Positions 16,759 through 25,354 of a DNA stretch of 64,000 nucleotides are shown here, piece after piece. This stretch comes from Sphingomonas sp. LM7 (lineage in GTDB: Bacteria > Pseudomonadota > Alphaproteobacteria > Sphingomonadales > Sphingomonadaceae): contig NZ_CP019511.1 of NCBI RefSeq assembly GCF_002002925.1, positions 310,001 to 374,000 on the forward strand, in the 5' to 3' direction. Within the stretch, counting starts at the first letter, position 1. Every line of letters begins with the position of its first letter. A program made the translations under genes and the position numbers. The notes beneath the pieces were generated by a model. That model saw only the letters and a list, made by a program, of their open reading frames with translations. It was not told where the DNA came from and made no database searches.

Positions 16759-18738
16759 TCAGGGCGTGATGCCCAGAGCGGTGCGCAGGAACTGGTCCGA
16801 GCGATCGAGCATCGTCGTGCGGGCCTTGTCGTCGTTAAGCTGGTGGTCGAGCCCGGCGAACTCGACCAGTTCGACCTTGCCGCCGGCGTCCTTGAGCTTG
16901 CGAGCCATAAGCCGCGATTCGGCGACGCCGACATTGAGGTCCTGGTCGCCGTGGAACAGCAGCACCGGCGCCTTGATCCGCTCGACATTGCGCGCGGGGG
17001 AGCCGGTGCGGACATGGTCGCCATGGCCGATAAAGGCGTCGACCAGCTTGAAGTTGGTGAAGTTGCGGGATTCCTCGCGGAGCGCCTCGAGATCGGTGAC
17101 CGGGGCGATCGCGACGACGGCCTTGAACAGATCGGGATCGAGGACCGAGGATTGCAGCGCGGCATAGCCGCCATAGGACCAGCCGAGGATCGCGAGCTTG
17201 CCCGGCCTGGCGATGCCCTGGCCGGCGAGCCATCGTCCGGCATCGTTGACGTCGCCTACGGCGGTCTTCCACGACTGGAAACCGTTCTTCTGGAACCACG
17301 CGTCGCCATAGCCAGTGGAGCCGCGGAAATTGGGCTGGAGCACCGCGAAGCCGCGGGCGGCGAAGAACTGGGCAAGCCAGTCGAAGCCCCATTCGTCGCG
17401 CGCGCCCGGGCCGCCATGGGGTATGACGATCGCGGGGAGGTTCTTGCCGTCGCTCCCGGCCGGCAGCGTCAGATAGCCCGGAATGCGCGTGCCGTCCGCC
17501 GCGGGAAACTCGATCGGCTTGACGCTCGCCAGCTTGATCGCGCCCAGCTGCGGGCGGGCCGGGGTGACTTCCTCGAGCTTCCGGCTGGCCTTGTCGTAGA
17601 GATAATAGGTGCCGGGATCGCTGTCGCCGCCGGCGAACAGCAGCAGCTTCTTTTCGTCGGCGGTGCCATCGACAAAGGTCACCATCGGCTTGCCGGGCAA
17701 TGCCTTGCCCAGCGCATTGCGCAGGCGAAGAAGCTCGGGATCGAAGAATTCGGTCTGGCGCTTGTCGGTGGCGTAGCTCACGCCGACCACGCGCTGCTGG
17801 CGGCCGATCCGGACGAGCCCGTCGACGTCGACCTGCGGGTGCGCGAAGACGAGGCTGCGCGTCTTCGCTTCGTCGAGCGCGATGCTGAACAGCGCGCGAC
17901 GGCCGTCCCGATCGTCGAAGCCGTAGAGCAGGTTGCTGGTGCGATCGACGGCATAGGGATTGAAGCCGGAAATCGCGCCGCTCGGCTCGAACCGCAATTC
18001 GCCGAGATCGTCCCAGCCGCGCTTGCCGGGCACGCGATAGCTGTATTTGATGGTGTTGCCGGTATAGCCCGAGGTCCGCGCCGCCTGGATGCCCATGACC
18101 CGGACCGTGCCGGTACCGTCGCTGACATAGTCGACGGCGTCGAGGCGCGGCTCCTCGATCGTGCGGCGCTTGAGGCTGGTGGCATCGACCAGCTCCACGC
18201 CGAGTCCCTGCTTGGAGCTGGCGAGCCGCGTGCCAGTCGTTTCCTCGGGAACGAAGGTGCGCGTCATCAGCACCGAGCCCACCGAACCCTCGGGGCCCCA
18301 ATCGATGATGCTTCCGCCGGACATGGCGAGGCTGAGCGCGCGGACGCCGCCGCGTGCGCTCAGCTGCTTGATGTCGCTGCCGTCGGCGTTGACCGACACG
18401 AGCCGCGTGAAGCCGAGCTTCTGGCCGATGTCCTGGATCATGTAGACATTGCAGATCAGGCGGGTGTTACTGGCCCAGTGGCAGCTGGTCAGGCGATCGG
18501 GATTGCCGGTCGAGCGCAGCACCGGCTTGACCTGGCCCTTGGCGAGATCGGCGACCATCGCCACAGCGGCGCGGGTTTCCGAAGGCTGGATGAACACGAT
18601 GCGCTCGCCATCGGGCGACACGCTGATCTGCTGGACCGCCTCGCGCGCGCCGAAGCGTATCGCGAGATCGGATTGCGCCAGGGCAGGCGTAGACAAGCAC
18701 GATGCGGCAAGCAGGGCTGCCCCCAAACGTCCGAACAT
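16759..18738 (-). CDS. S9-family prolyl oligopeptidase-like serine peptidase, secreted
   Basis: 659 aa. A signal peptide (MFGRLGAALLAASCLSTPALAQ) precedes a beta-propeller-like region (about 30-380) and an alpha/beta hydrolase domain. The nucleophile lies in LGWSYGGYAAL (near residue 518), the Asp in DQDLNVGV (near 597) and the His in LDHQLND (near 630). The ATG at 18738 has GGGGGAA upstream, and an extension to 18768 would spoil the signal peptide. The family cleaves short peptides, often after proline, or removes N-terminal dipeptides. The mature enzyme is probably periplasmic. Confidence 0.9.
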   Translation of the reverse strand: MFGRLGAALLAASCLSTPALAQSDLAIRFGAREAVQQISVSPDGERIVFIQPSETRAAVAMVADLAKGQVKPVLRSTGNPDRLTSCHWASNTRLICNVYMIQDIGQKLGFTRLVSVNADGSDIKQLSARGGVRALSLAMSGGSIIDWGPEGSVGSVLMTRTFVPEETTGTRLASSKQGLGVELVDATSLKRRTIEEPRLDAVDYVSDGTGTVRVMGIQAARTSGYTGNTIKYSYRVPGKRGWDDLGELRFEPSGAISGFNPYAVDRTSNLLYGFDDRDGRRALFSIALDEAKTRSLVFAHPQVDVDGLVRIGRQQRVVGVSYATDKRQTEFFDPELLRLRNALGKALPGKPMVTFVDGTADEKKLLLFAGGDSDPGTYYLYDKASRKLEEVTPARPQLGAIKLASVKPIEFPAADGTRIPGYLTLPAGSDGKNLPAIVIPHGGPGARDEWGFDWLAQFFAARGFAVLQPNFRGSTGYGDAWFQKNGFQSWKTAVGDVNDAGRWLAGQGIARPGKLAILGWSYGGYAALQSSVLDPDLFKAVVAIAPVTDLEALREESRNFTNFKLVDAFIGHGDHVRTGSPARNVERIKAPVLLFHGDQDLNVGVAESRLMARKLKDAGGKVELVEFAGLDHQLNDDKARTTMLDRSDQFLRTALGITP

Positions 18739-18842
18739 GTACGAAATTCCCCCAAGAACTATGGGCAAATGCTAGCTGTTTTCAGTTCGACATCAAGTAG
18801 GTGTGCTTCGGTTTTTCAGCGCCGGCGCGGAAATGGTTCGCG

Positions 18843-19019
18843 TTATTGGGGAGTCGCGTGGGGCGCGGCTTCGGCCGCATCGAGCTGGGCACAGATCAGC
18901 TCGGCCTTTACCCGCTGAAGCTGGGCGCGGACCTGTTCGATCGTCGCCATCAGTTCGGCAAGGTCGAGCGACATGGCGGTGACCGCGGCGGCGGTGCGCG
19001 GATCCTGGCCTTCGGTCAT
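18843..19019 (-). CDS. Small coiled-coil protein, unknown function
   Basis: 58 aa beginning MTEGQDPRTAAAV, with AAGGAG nine bases upstream of the ATG. Residues about 15-50 (LAELMATIEQVRAQLQRVKAEL) have heptad spacing typical of a coiled coil. No family is recognised. It is divergent from the ArsR operon, whose promoter lies about 95 bases away. Confidence 0.5.
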   Translation of the reverse strand: MTEGQDPRTAAAVTAMSLDLAELMATIEQVRAQLQRVKAELICAQLDAAEAAPHATPQ

Positions 19020-19111
19020 GTCGCGATGCTCCTTCGACTCCTGGCCATACGCTGGATGCGGGGTGTCGCGCTGTCCAGCGGGGTTTGCGCGGTTAACGCT
19101 CTTTGTCGGGG

Positions 19112-19141
19112 TTGACGGATGCATAACCCGGTGGTTATGAG
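19112..19141 (+). promoter_or_regulatory. Promoter with embedded palindromic operator of the arsR operon
   Basis: TTGACG at 19112-19117 and TATGAG at 19136-19141 form a plausible -35/-10 pair with an 18-base spacer. The palindrome CATAACCCGGTGGTTATG at 19122-19139 (perfect seven-base arms, four-base centre) fills the spacer and overlaps the -10 box. This is where an ArsR-type repressor would block polymerase. A further half-site-like GTTAT occurs at 19159-19163. Confidence 0.6.
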
Positions 19142-19168
19142 ATGATTGATAGCCAGCGAGTTATGGGT

Positions 19169-19495
19169 ATGACGCCACTTGGTCCCGATCTGCTGTTCAA
19201 GACGCTCGCCGATCCGACTCGGCGGGCGCTGTTCGAGCGGCTGTGCCGGGACGGCGAGCAGACGGTGGGGGCGCTGACCGCGCATGCCGGCGTGTCGCAG
19301 CCGGCAGTGTCGAAGCATCTCGGGGTGCTGCGCGAGGCAGGGCTGGTGACCGATCGCCATGCCGGGCGGCAGACGCACTACACCGCGCATCCCGGCGCAC
19401 TGGCACCGCTGATCGACTGGACCGGGCAGATGGCCGGGTTCTGGGAGCGGCGGTTCGACGATCTCGAGGATCTGCTGAAAAGGATGGACCAATGA
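19169..19495 (+). CDS. ArsR-family winged-helix transcriptional repressor
   Basis: 108 aa from the preferred start. The typical opening PDLLFKTLADPTRRALFERL leads into a winged helix with the recognition helix VSQPAVSKHLGVLREAGLV. No metal-binding ELCVCDL motif is present, so it belongs to the non-metal group usually paired with an AHSA1/SRPBCC gene. Starts at 19142 and 19163 are also in frame. I prefer 19169 because the promoter would begin transcription near 19148 and because it fits the family length. It overlaps the next gene by four bases. Confidence 0.88.
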   Translation: MTPLGPDLLFKTLADPTRRALFERLCRDGEQTVGALTAHAGVSQPAVSKHLGVLREAGLVTDRHAGRQTHYTAHPGALAPLIDWTGQMAGFWERRFDDLEDLLKRMDQ

Positions 19496-19923
19496 GCGAA
19501 GCCGTGCCGGAGAAGCGCACCGTCGTCGTCGAGCGCGAGATCGCGCATCCGCCGGAAAGGCTGTGGCGGGCGCTTACCCAGCCGCACCTGATGGAAGAGT
19601 GGCTGATGAAGAACGACTTCGCGCCGGTGGTCGGCCACCAGTTCAAGCTGCGCGGCGATTGGGGCGGGGTGCTCGATTGCGAAGTGCTCGAAGTCGAGCC
19701 GCTGCGGACGCTTTCCTACACCTGGAACTTCGCCAATGACGATCCCGCCTATGCGCTGGAAAGCGTGGTGACCTTCACGCTGACGCCGACGCCCACGGGC
19801 ACGCATTTGCGGATGGAACAGGCGGGCTTCGGGCCGAGCCAGAAGCAGGCCTATGGCGGCGCGCATGCCGGCTGGAGGAAGTTCTTCGACCAGCTCGAAC
19901 AGGTCACCGGAAGGGCCGATTGA
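19492..19923 (+). CDS. AHSA1/SRPBCC domain protein
   Basis: 143 aa START-like helix-grip fold protein with EREIAHPPERLWRALTQPHLMEEWLM at the start and GGAHAGWRKFFDQLEQV at the end, the common signature of the Aha1-C-terminal-like family. Such proteins bind small hydrophobic molecules and are usually co-transcribed with an ArsR regulator, as here (ATGA overlap). Its ligand is unknown. It may be the sensor-side or detoxifying partner of the regulator. Confidence 0.85.
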   Translation: MSEAVPEKRTVVVEREIAHPPERLWRALTQPHLMEEWLMKNDFAPVVGHQFKLRGDWGGVLDCEVLEVEPLRTLSYTWNFANDDPAYALESVVTFTLTPTPTGTHLRMEQAGFGPSQKQAYGGAHAGWRKFFDQLEQVTGRAD

Positions 19924-19947
19924 ACGGATTTTCGAGAGGAGGATGCG

Positions 19948-20163
19948 ATGCGGTTTAGTCTGTGGGTACGCCAGGGCCATCGCTGGCTGTCGATCGCCTT
20001 CACGCTGGGGGTGATGACCTATATCGTTGCGATGAGCACCGGCGGGCAGCCCGCGGCGTGGCTGGGGCTGCTGGCACTGGTGCCGCTGATCCTGTTGCTG
20101 GCGAGCGGGCTGTATCTGTTCGTGCTGCCCTATGCGGTCAGGTGGCGGAAGGCGCGGGCGTGA
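19948..20163 (+). CDS. Small two-helix inner-membrane protein
   Basis: 71 aa. Two hydrophobic segments (about residues 13-32 and 37-60) with a basic end VRWRKARA suggest both termini are in the cytoplasm. The ATG at 19948 follows GAGAGGAGG. Its stop overlaps the next start (TGATG). It is third in the ArsR operon. Its function is unknown. Confidence 0.7.
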   Translation: MRFSLWVRQGHRWLSIAFTLGVMTYIVAMSTGGQPAAWLGLLALVPLILLLASGLYLFVLPYAVRWRKARA

Positions 20164-20576
20164 TGGCGAAGAAGGAACCGGTGCTGCTGTCGGGCGGCAA
20201 TCCGCAGATCGCCAAGGCCGACGGCGATGCGCCGGTGCAGGCCTATATCGCAGCGATGCCCGAGTGGAAGCGCGGCGTGGGCGAGCAGCTCGACGCGCTG
20301 GTCGAGCGGACGGTGCCGGAGGTCCGCAAGGCAGTGAAGTGGAACTCGCCGCTCTATGGCGTGGACGGCAAGAGCTGGTTCCTCGGCGTCCATTGCTTCA
20401 ACAAATACGTCAAGCTGTCCTTCTTCAATGGCGGCGGGCTGGAGCCACTGCCGCCGGTCGCGTCGAAGGATCCCGAGGTTCGGTATTTTCATATCCATGA
20501 GGATGACGCGCTGGATGAGGCGCGACTGGCGGACTGGATCCGGCAGGCGGCAGCGCTGCCGGGCTGGATTCCCTGA
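20163..20576 (+). CDS. DUF1801 domain protein
   Basis: 137 aa. The central segment EWKRGVGEQLDALVERTVPEVRKAVKWNSPLYGVDGKSWF is the hallmark of the DUF1801/YdhG-like fold, related to frataxin-like and iron-sulfur-linked small proteins. It starts with ATG overlapping the previous stop. It is fourth in the ArsR operon. The biochemical role of the family is not established. Confidence 0.8.
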   Translation: MAKKEPVLLSGGNPQIAKADGDAPVQAYIAAMPEWKRGVGEQLDALVERTVPEVRKAVKWNSPLYGVDGKSWFLGVHCFNKYVKLSFFNGGGLEPLPPVASKDPEVRYFHIHEDDALDEARLADWIRQAAALPGWIP

Positions 20577-20590
20577 ACGAGGAGGATGTC

Positions 20591-20959
20591 ATGAGCGACA
20601 AGACGCCGTCCGAATTGATCGACGCGCGGATCGCGGAGCTGGGCGACTGGCGGGGCGCGACGCTGGCGAAGCTGCGTGCGCTGATCCACGAAGCCGATCC
20701 CGAAGTCACCGAGGAATGGAAGTGGCGCGTTCCCGCCTGGTATCATGGCGGCCTGCTGTTCACCGGCGAGAGCTACAAGAAGTCGGTCAAGATGACCTTT
20801 GCCAAGGGCGCGGCTCTGGCGGATCCCAAGGGGCTGTTCAATTCGAGCCTCGACGGGAATGTCCGGCGGGCGATCGATTTCTTCGAGGGCGATGTGCTCG
20901 ACGAAGAGGGGCTCAAGGCGCTGTTCCGGGCGGCGGTGGCGCATAATCTGACGGGATGA
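20591..20959 (+). CDS. DUF1801 domain protein, second copy
   Basis: 122 aa paralogue-like neighbour of the previous gene. It has the same family pattern (LRALIHEADPEVTEEWKWRVPAWYHGG) and the motif YKKSVKMTFAKGA. The start at 20591 follows GAGGAGG. Two divergent DUF1801 genes in a row, behind ArsR and AHSA1 genes, suggest a small functional module whose substrate is unknown. It is probably the last gene of the operon, since a GC-rich repeat follows. Confidence 0.8.
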   Translation: MSDKTPSELIDARIAELGDWRGATLAKLRALIHEADPEVTEEWKWRVPAWYHGGLLFTGESYKKSVKMTFAKGAALADPKGLFNSSLDGNVRRAIDFFEGDVLDEEGLKALFRAAVAHNLTG

Positions 20960-20967
20960 TCCCAAAT

Positions 20968-21090
20968 CCTCCTCCGCGCAGCGGGAGGGGGACCGCGAAG
21001 CGGTGGAGGGGGCATCTCCGCGAGCGATGTAGATGCGGCCAAGCCCCCTCCGTCGCCTTCGGCGCCACCTCCCCCGCTTCGCGAGGGGGG
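20968..21090. repeat. GC-rich inverted-repeat element
   Basis: About 120 bp between convergent genes. The left arm (about 20968-20995, containing GCGCAGCGGGAGGGGG) is matched in inverted form by the right arm (about 21066-21090, containing CCCCCGCTTCGCGAGGGGG). It can form a long imperfect hairpin and may terminate both flanking transcripts. It is a different sequence family from the 102-249 and 27526-27662 elements. Confidence 0.6.
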
Positions 21091-21103
21091 ATTTATAGGA
21101 GGT

Positions 21104-21934
21104 TTACCCTTTGATGAACGCCAGCAGGTCGGCGTTGATGATGTCGGGATGCGTCGTGGCCATGCCGTGGGGCAGGCCGGGATAGGTCTTGATCGAGCCA
21201 TGCTTGAGCAGTTTGATGCCGAGCAGCGCCGAATCGGCGATCGGGACGATCTGGTCATCCTCGCCGTGGAGGAGCAGCACGGGGACGTCGATCGTCTTGA
21301 GATCGTCTGTGAAGTCGGTCTCGGAAAAGGCCTTGATGCAGTCGTAATGTGCCTTGGCGCCGCCGGTCATGCCCTGGCGCACCCAATTGTCGATCACGCC
21401 CTGCTTCACGTCCGCGCCTTCGCGGTTGAAGCCGTAGAACGGGCCGCTGGCGACATCGAGGAAGAACTGCGCGCGGTTGCTGGCGGTCTGGGCGCGGAAG
21501 CCGTCGAACACTTCGATCGGCAGGCCGCCGGGGTTCGACTCGGATTGGACCATGATCGGCGGGACCGCGCCGATCAGCACGGCCTTGGCGACGCGGCCCG
21601 CCTCGGCACGGGCGACATAATGCGCGACTTCGCCGCCGCCGGTGGAATGGCCGACATGGATCGCGCCCTTGAGATCGAGCGCCGCGGCGAGTTCGATCAG
21701 GTCCGCGGCATATGTGTCCATCTCGTTGCCGGTGTCGGTCTGGGTTGATCGGCCATGCCCGCGGCGGTCATGCGCGATCACGCGATAGCCTTCGGCGAGG
21801 AAGAACATCAGCTGCGCGTCCCAATCGTCCGCCGAAAGCGGCCAGCCGTGATGGAAGACGATCGGCGTCGCGTCCTTGGCGCCCCAGTCCTTGTAGAAAA
21901 TCTCGGTGCCGTCGCTGGTTGTGATGAAAGGCAT
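21104..21934 (-). CDS. Alpha/beta hydrolase, cofactor-free haloperoxidase-like
   Basis: 276 aa. It starts MPFITTSDGTEIFYKDWG and has the oxyanion region HHGWPLSADDW, nucleophile Ser97 in HVGHSTGGGE, the acid in DDQIVP and the His in LPHGM. This arrangement is typical of the non-heme chloroperoxidase/esterase group. In vivo such enzymes are usually esterases or perhydrolases; the name haloperoxidase reflects an assay activity. The ATG at 21934 is used; a frame extending far upstream is a shadow of the divergent ccm genes. Confidence 0.88.
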   Translation of the reverse strand: MPFITTSDGTEIFYKDWGAKDATPIVFHHGWPLSADDWDAQLMFFLAEGYRVIAHDRRGHGRSTQTDTGNEMDTYAADLIELAAALDLKGAIHVGHSTGGGEVAHYVARAEAGRVAKAVLIGAVPPIMVQSESNPGGLPIEVFDGFRAQTASNRAQFFLDVASGPFYGFNREGADVKQGVIDNWVRQGMTGGAKAHYDCIKAFSETDFTDDLKTIDVPVLLLHGEDDQIVPIADSALLGIKLLKHGSIKTYPGLPHGMATTHPDIINADLLAFIKG

Positions 21935-22050
21935 GGCCTTGATCCTTGCTAGAGGTGCGACCGGGGAAGGCAGGCATATGTCCGCAAGCCCGTCCCCTGG
22001 CCGCGTACCGTGCTTACGTTCCGGTGGCGAAACCATCATGACAGCGGTGA

Positions 22051-22068
22051 CTTTGCGCAAGCGCAAAG
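22051..22068. promoter_or_regulatory. Perfect palindrome upstream of ccmC
   Basis: CTTTGCGC and GCGCAAAG flank an AA centre at 22051-22068. It lies about 77 bases before the ccmC start and 117 bases before the start of the divergent hydrolase. It could be an operator for either gene, or a small hairpin. No known regulator motif is recognised. Confidence 0.35.
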
Positions 22069-22144
22069 CGTGCAACCGGTCGCGCGGGGAAAGCAGCCCG
22101 GCGTAGATTCCCTGCGCGAACCCCGCTATTGGCTGCCAAGCACC

Positions 22145-22864
22145 GTGATCCACGCACTCGCCAACCCCACGCGCTTCCTCAAGATCGCGCGCCCGCTGAC
22201 GCCGGTCCTGTTCTGGGCGGGCGTGGCGCTTGCGTTGTTCGGCGCCTGGGGCGGGCTGACGCAGACTCCGGCGGACTATCTCCAGAAGGAAAGCGTGCGC
22301 ATCCTCTACATCCATGTCCCCGCCGCCTGGCTGGGGATGGCGGGATGGAGCGGGGTGGCGTTCGCGAGTCTGGGCTATCTGATCTGGCGGCATCCGCTTG
22401 CTGCCATCGCCGCGCGCGCGACGGCGCCGGTCGGGGCGGTGTTCGCCGCACTTTGCCTGATCACTGGTTCGATTTGGGGGCGGCCGACCTGGGGCACCTG
22501 GTGGGAATGGGACGGGCGGCTGACCAGCATGCTGCTGCTGTTCTTCGTCTACATCGCCTATATCGCGCTTGCCCGTGCTGACGCCGATCGCGGCGGCGAC
22601 GGGCGCATACCTGCGTTGTTCGGCGTAGCGGGATCGGTGCTGCTGCCGATCGTGCGCTATTCGGTAGTGTGGTGGAACACGCTGCACCAAGGCCAGAGCA
22701 TCGGGCTGACCAGCTCCAGCATCGACAGCACGATGTTGTGGCCGCTGTTCTTCACGATCGGCGGATCGACATTGTTCTTCGTGGGCGTGGTGCTGATGCG
22801 GATGCGCGCGATGCTCGCGACGCAAAAGGTCGAGGCGCGGATGAAGCGGATGGCGGCGCAATGA
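22145..22864 (+). CDS. ccmC: Heme transporter/cytochrome c maturation protein CcmC
   Basis: 239 aa integral membrane protein with six helices. The heme-handling tryptophan-rich motif WGTWWEWDGRLTS lies near residue 118. It hands heme to CcmE in the System I pathway. The GTG at 22145 gives the family-typical start MIHALANPTRFLKIARPLTP. No ATG fits. It is the first of seven overlapping ccm genes. ccmA and ccmB, usually just upstream, are absent from this window. Confidence 0.95.
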   Translation: MIHALANPTRFLKIARPLTPVLFWAGVALALFGAWGGLTQTPADYLQKESVRILYIHVPAAWLGMAGWSGVAFASLGYLIWRHPLAAIAARATAPVGAVFAALCLITGSIWGRPTWGTWWEWDGRLTSMLLLFFVYIAYIALARADADRGGDGRIPALFGVAGSVLLPIVRYSVVWWNTLHQGQSIGLTSSSIDSTMLWPLFFTIGGSTLFFVGVVLMRMRAMLATQKVEARMKRMAAQ

Positions 22865-22992
22865 ATCACTGGGCGTTCGTGACCGCGGCGTATGTCGTGA
22901 CCCTGGTGGGGACCGGCGGGCTGGCAGGCTGGGCCTGGCTGTCGATGCGGCGTGCCGAGGCGGCCGCGGATTCGCTGAGGCGCGAGCGATGA
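22861..22992 (+). CDS. ccmD: Heme exporter protein CcmD
   Basis: 43 aa single-pass membrane protein (helix about residues 6-28, then a charged tail MRRAEAAADSLRRER). It overlaps ccmC and ccmE by four bases on each side. CcmD helps release holo-CcmE from the CcmABC complex. Identification rests on size, topology and position. Confidence 0.9.
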   Translation: MNHWAFVTAAYVVTLVGTGGLAGWAWLSMRRAEAAADSLRRER

Positions 22993-23423
22993 AGGCCAAG
23001 CATCAACGGCTCGTGCTCGGGCTGCTCGCCCTGGGCGCAGTCGCCGGCGCGGCGGGGCTCGCGCTCTCGGCGCTGGAGGACCAGGCGGCGTTTTTCTATG
23101 CGCCCGGCGACGTGGCGGGGAAGCCGGTGCCGACTGACAAGGCGGTCCGGCTGGGCGGCATGGTCGCGGCGAACTCGATCGTGCGCCAGCCCGACGGAGT
23201 CTCGATCGCCTTCGTGGTGACCGACGGTAAGGCGAACGTGCCGGTGGCGTTCCGCGGCGTTGCGCCCGATCTGTTCAAGGAAGGCTCGGGCGTGGTTGCC
23301 GAGGGCAAGTTCAACCCCGATGGCAGCTTCACTGCCGACAATCTGCTCGCCAAGCATGACGAGCGCTACATGCCGCCGCAAGTCGCCGGCAAGATGCACA
23401 AGACCGAGACGCTGGACAAATGA
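22989..23423 (+). CDS. ccmE: Heme chaperone CcmE
   Basis: 144 aa periplasmic heme carrier anchored by an N-terminal helix (residues about 8-28). The covalent heme-binding site is His123 with Tyr127 in AKHDERYMPP, followed by a flexible C-terminal tail. The OB-fold core contains VTDGKANVPVAFRGVAPDLF. It passes heme from CcmC to CcmF/H. Confidence 0.97.
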   Translation: MKAKHQRLVLGLLALGAVAGAAGLALSALEDQAAFFYAPGDVAGKPVPTDKAVRLGGMVAANSIVRQPDGVSIAFVVTDGKANVPVAFRGVAPDLFKEGSGVVAEGKFNPDGSFTADNLLAKHDERYMPPQVAGKMHKTETLDK

Positions 23424-25354
23424 TCGCCGAGGCAGGGCTTGCGGCCTTGTGGCTGGCAGCGGCGTTCGCGCTCGTCCAGCTGATGGTCGCCTGGGGCGCG
23501 GCGAAGCATGGCGCGAACCCCAATGTCGGCACGCTGATGACGGCGCTGCGGCGGATCGCTTTGGTGCAGGGCCTGCTGGCGCTGCTCTCGTTCGCGCTGC
23601 TGATCGCGCTGTTCGTGCGCAGCGACATGTCGGTCGAGCTGGTCGCGGCCAACAGCCATTCGCTCAAGCCCCTGATCTACAAGGTGTCGGGCGCCTGGGG
23701 GAATCATGAGGGCTCGATGCTGCTCTGGGTCACCGTGCTCGCGGTGGCGGGCGCGGGCGTGGCGGCATTCGAGCGGCGGCTGGCGGCGGGAACGCTGGCG
23801 GCAACCTTGGGTGCGCAGGCGGCGATCGGGCTGGGCTTCTACGCCTTCCTCGCCTTCGCCTCGAACCCGTTCGTGCGGCTCAATCCGGCGGCGCCGGACG
23901 GGCAGGGGCTCAATCCGCTGCTCCAGGATCCGGGTTTGGCCTTTCACCCGCCGACGCTCTACCTCGGCTATGTCGGGCTGTCGGTGGCGTTCAGCTTCGC
24001 AGTGGGGGCGCTGGTGATGCGCGATGTCGGGCCGGCGTTCGCCAAGGCGATGCGGCCCTGGGTGCTCGGCGCGTGGATCTTCCTGACGATCGGGATCACT
24101 GCGGGTTCCTATTGGGCGTATTACGAGCTCGGCTGGGGCGGCTGGTGGTTCTGGGACCCGGTCGAGAATGCATCGCTGATGCCCTGGCTGGCGGCGACGG
24201 CACTGCTCCATTCGGTGACCGTGCTGGCGACGCGCGACGGCTTGCGTGCCTGGACGCTGATGCTGGCGCTGGTGGCGTTCGCGATGTCGATGCTCGGGAC
24301 GTTCCTGGTACGATCGGGCATCCTGGTGAGCGTCCATGCCTTCGCGGTCGATCCGACGCGGGGCACCTTCATCCTCGCCTTGCTCGGCATCTATATCGGC
24401 GGGGCGCTGGCATTGTTCGGCGCGCGCGTCGGCACGGTCACCCAGGGTTCGACCTTCCAGCTGGTGAGCCGCGAAGGCGCGCTGGTGCTCAACAACCTGT
24501 TGCTCACGGTCATTCTCGGCGTGGTGTTCATCGGGACGCTCTATCCCCTCGCGGCGCAGGCCGCGGGGGTGCAGCTTTCGATCGGCGCGCCGTTCTTCAA
24601 CAAGGCATTGGTGCCAGTGGCGCTTGCGCTGGTCGTGGCGACTGCGGCGGGGCCGCTGCTGCGCTGGCGGCGCGACAATTGGAACGCGTTGGCCAAGCGC
24701 GCGCTGGTGCCGACCGCCGCGGCGGGTCTCGCCTTCGCATTGCTCTTCGCACTGGCGCGCGGCGCGCACTTCACGTCGGTAGTGGCGATTGCGCTCTCGG
24801 TCGGGCTGGCAGCGGCGAGCGTGGCGCCGGTCGCGCGGCGGAATTTGCGCCGCACGCCGCTCCACGTCTGGGGAATGGTAATCGCGCATCTCGGCGTCGC
24901 GACCAGCATCGCCGGGATGGCCGCGGACAGCGCGTTCAAGGTCGAGCGGCTAGCGGCGATCCAGGTCGGGCAGAACGTCACGGTCGGGCCGTTCCGCGTG
25001 ACGCTGGCCGAGATACGCCCGCAGATCGGGCCGAACTGGTCGGCGCTGGAGGCGCGGCTGCAGGTGCGGCGCGGCGAAAGCAAGATGTTCGAGCTGTTGC
25101 CGCAGCAACGCTTCTTCAGCACCCCGCCGACCACCACTAACGAAGCCGCGATCACCACGCTGCTCGACGGGCAGCTCTACACCATCCTCGGCCAGGGCGA
25201 CGACCAGGGCCGCTGGCAGATCCGGCTGTGGTGGAAGCCGTTCGTGACCTTCATCTGGCTGGGCGGCGGACTGATCGCACTGGGCGGATTGCTCGCGCTG
25301 ATCGGCCGAGTGCGGCGCGAGCGGCGTGATGCCGAGACGGAGGCCTATTCGTGA
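23420..25354 (+). CDS. ccmF: Cytochrome c heme lyase subunit CcmF
   Basis: 644 aa polytopic membrane protein, the usual length. The WWD heme domain is visible as GWGGWWFWDPVENASLMPW (about residues 235-255). Conserved His residues sit in nearby periplasmic loops. It forms the heme lyase with CcmH/CcmI and attaches heme to CXXCH sites. It overlaps ccmE and ccmG by four bases. Confidence 0.96.
   Translation: MIAEAGLAALWLAAAFALVQLMVAWGAAKHGANPNVGTLMTALRRIALVQGLLALLSFALLIALFVRSDMSVELVAANSHSLKPLIYKVSGAWGNHEGSMLLWVTVLAVAGAGVAAFERRLAAGTLAATLGAQAAIGLGFYAFLAFASNPFVRLNPAAPDGQGLNPLLQDPGLAFHPPTLYLGYVGLSVAFSFAVGALVMRDVGPAFAKAMRPWVLGAWIFLTIGITAGSYWAYYELGWGGWWFWDPVENASLMPWLAATALLHSVTVLATRDGLRAWTLMLALVAFAMSMLGTFLVRSGILVSVHAFAVDPTRGTFILALLGIYIGGALALFGARVGTVTQGSTFQLVSREGALVLNNLLLTVILGVVFIGTLYPLAAQAAGVQLSIGAPFFNKALVPVALALVVATAAGPLLRWRRDNWNALAKRALVPTAAAGLAFALLFALARGAHFTSVVAIALSVGLAAASVAPVARRNLRRTPLHVWGMVIAHLGVATSIAGMAADSAFKVERLAAIQVGQNVTVGPFRVTLAEIRPQIGPNWSALEARLQVRRGESKMFELLPQQRFFSTPPTTTNEAAITTLLDGQLYTILGQGDDQGRWQIRLWWKPFVTFIWLGGGLIALGGLLALIGRVRRERRDAETEAYS

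Noticed and set aside
16843..18918. 691-residue plus-strand frame
   Set aside because: Shadow of the S9 peptidase, which carries a signal peptide and a catalytic triad on the other strand.
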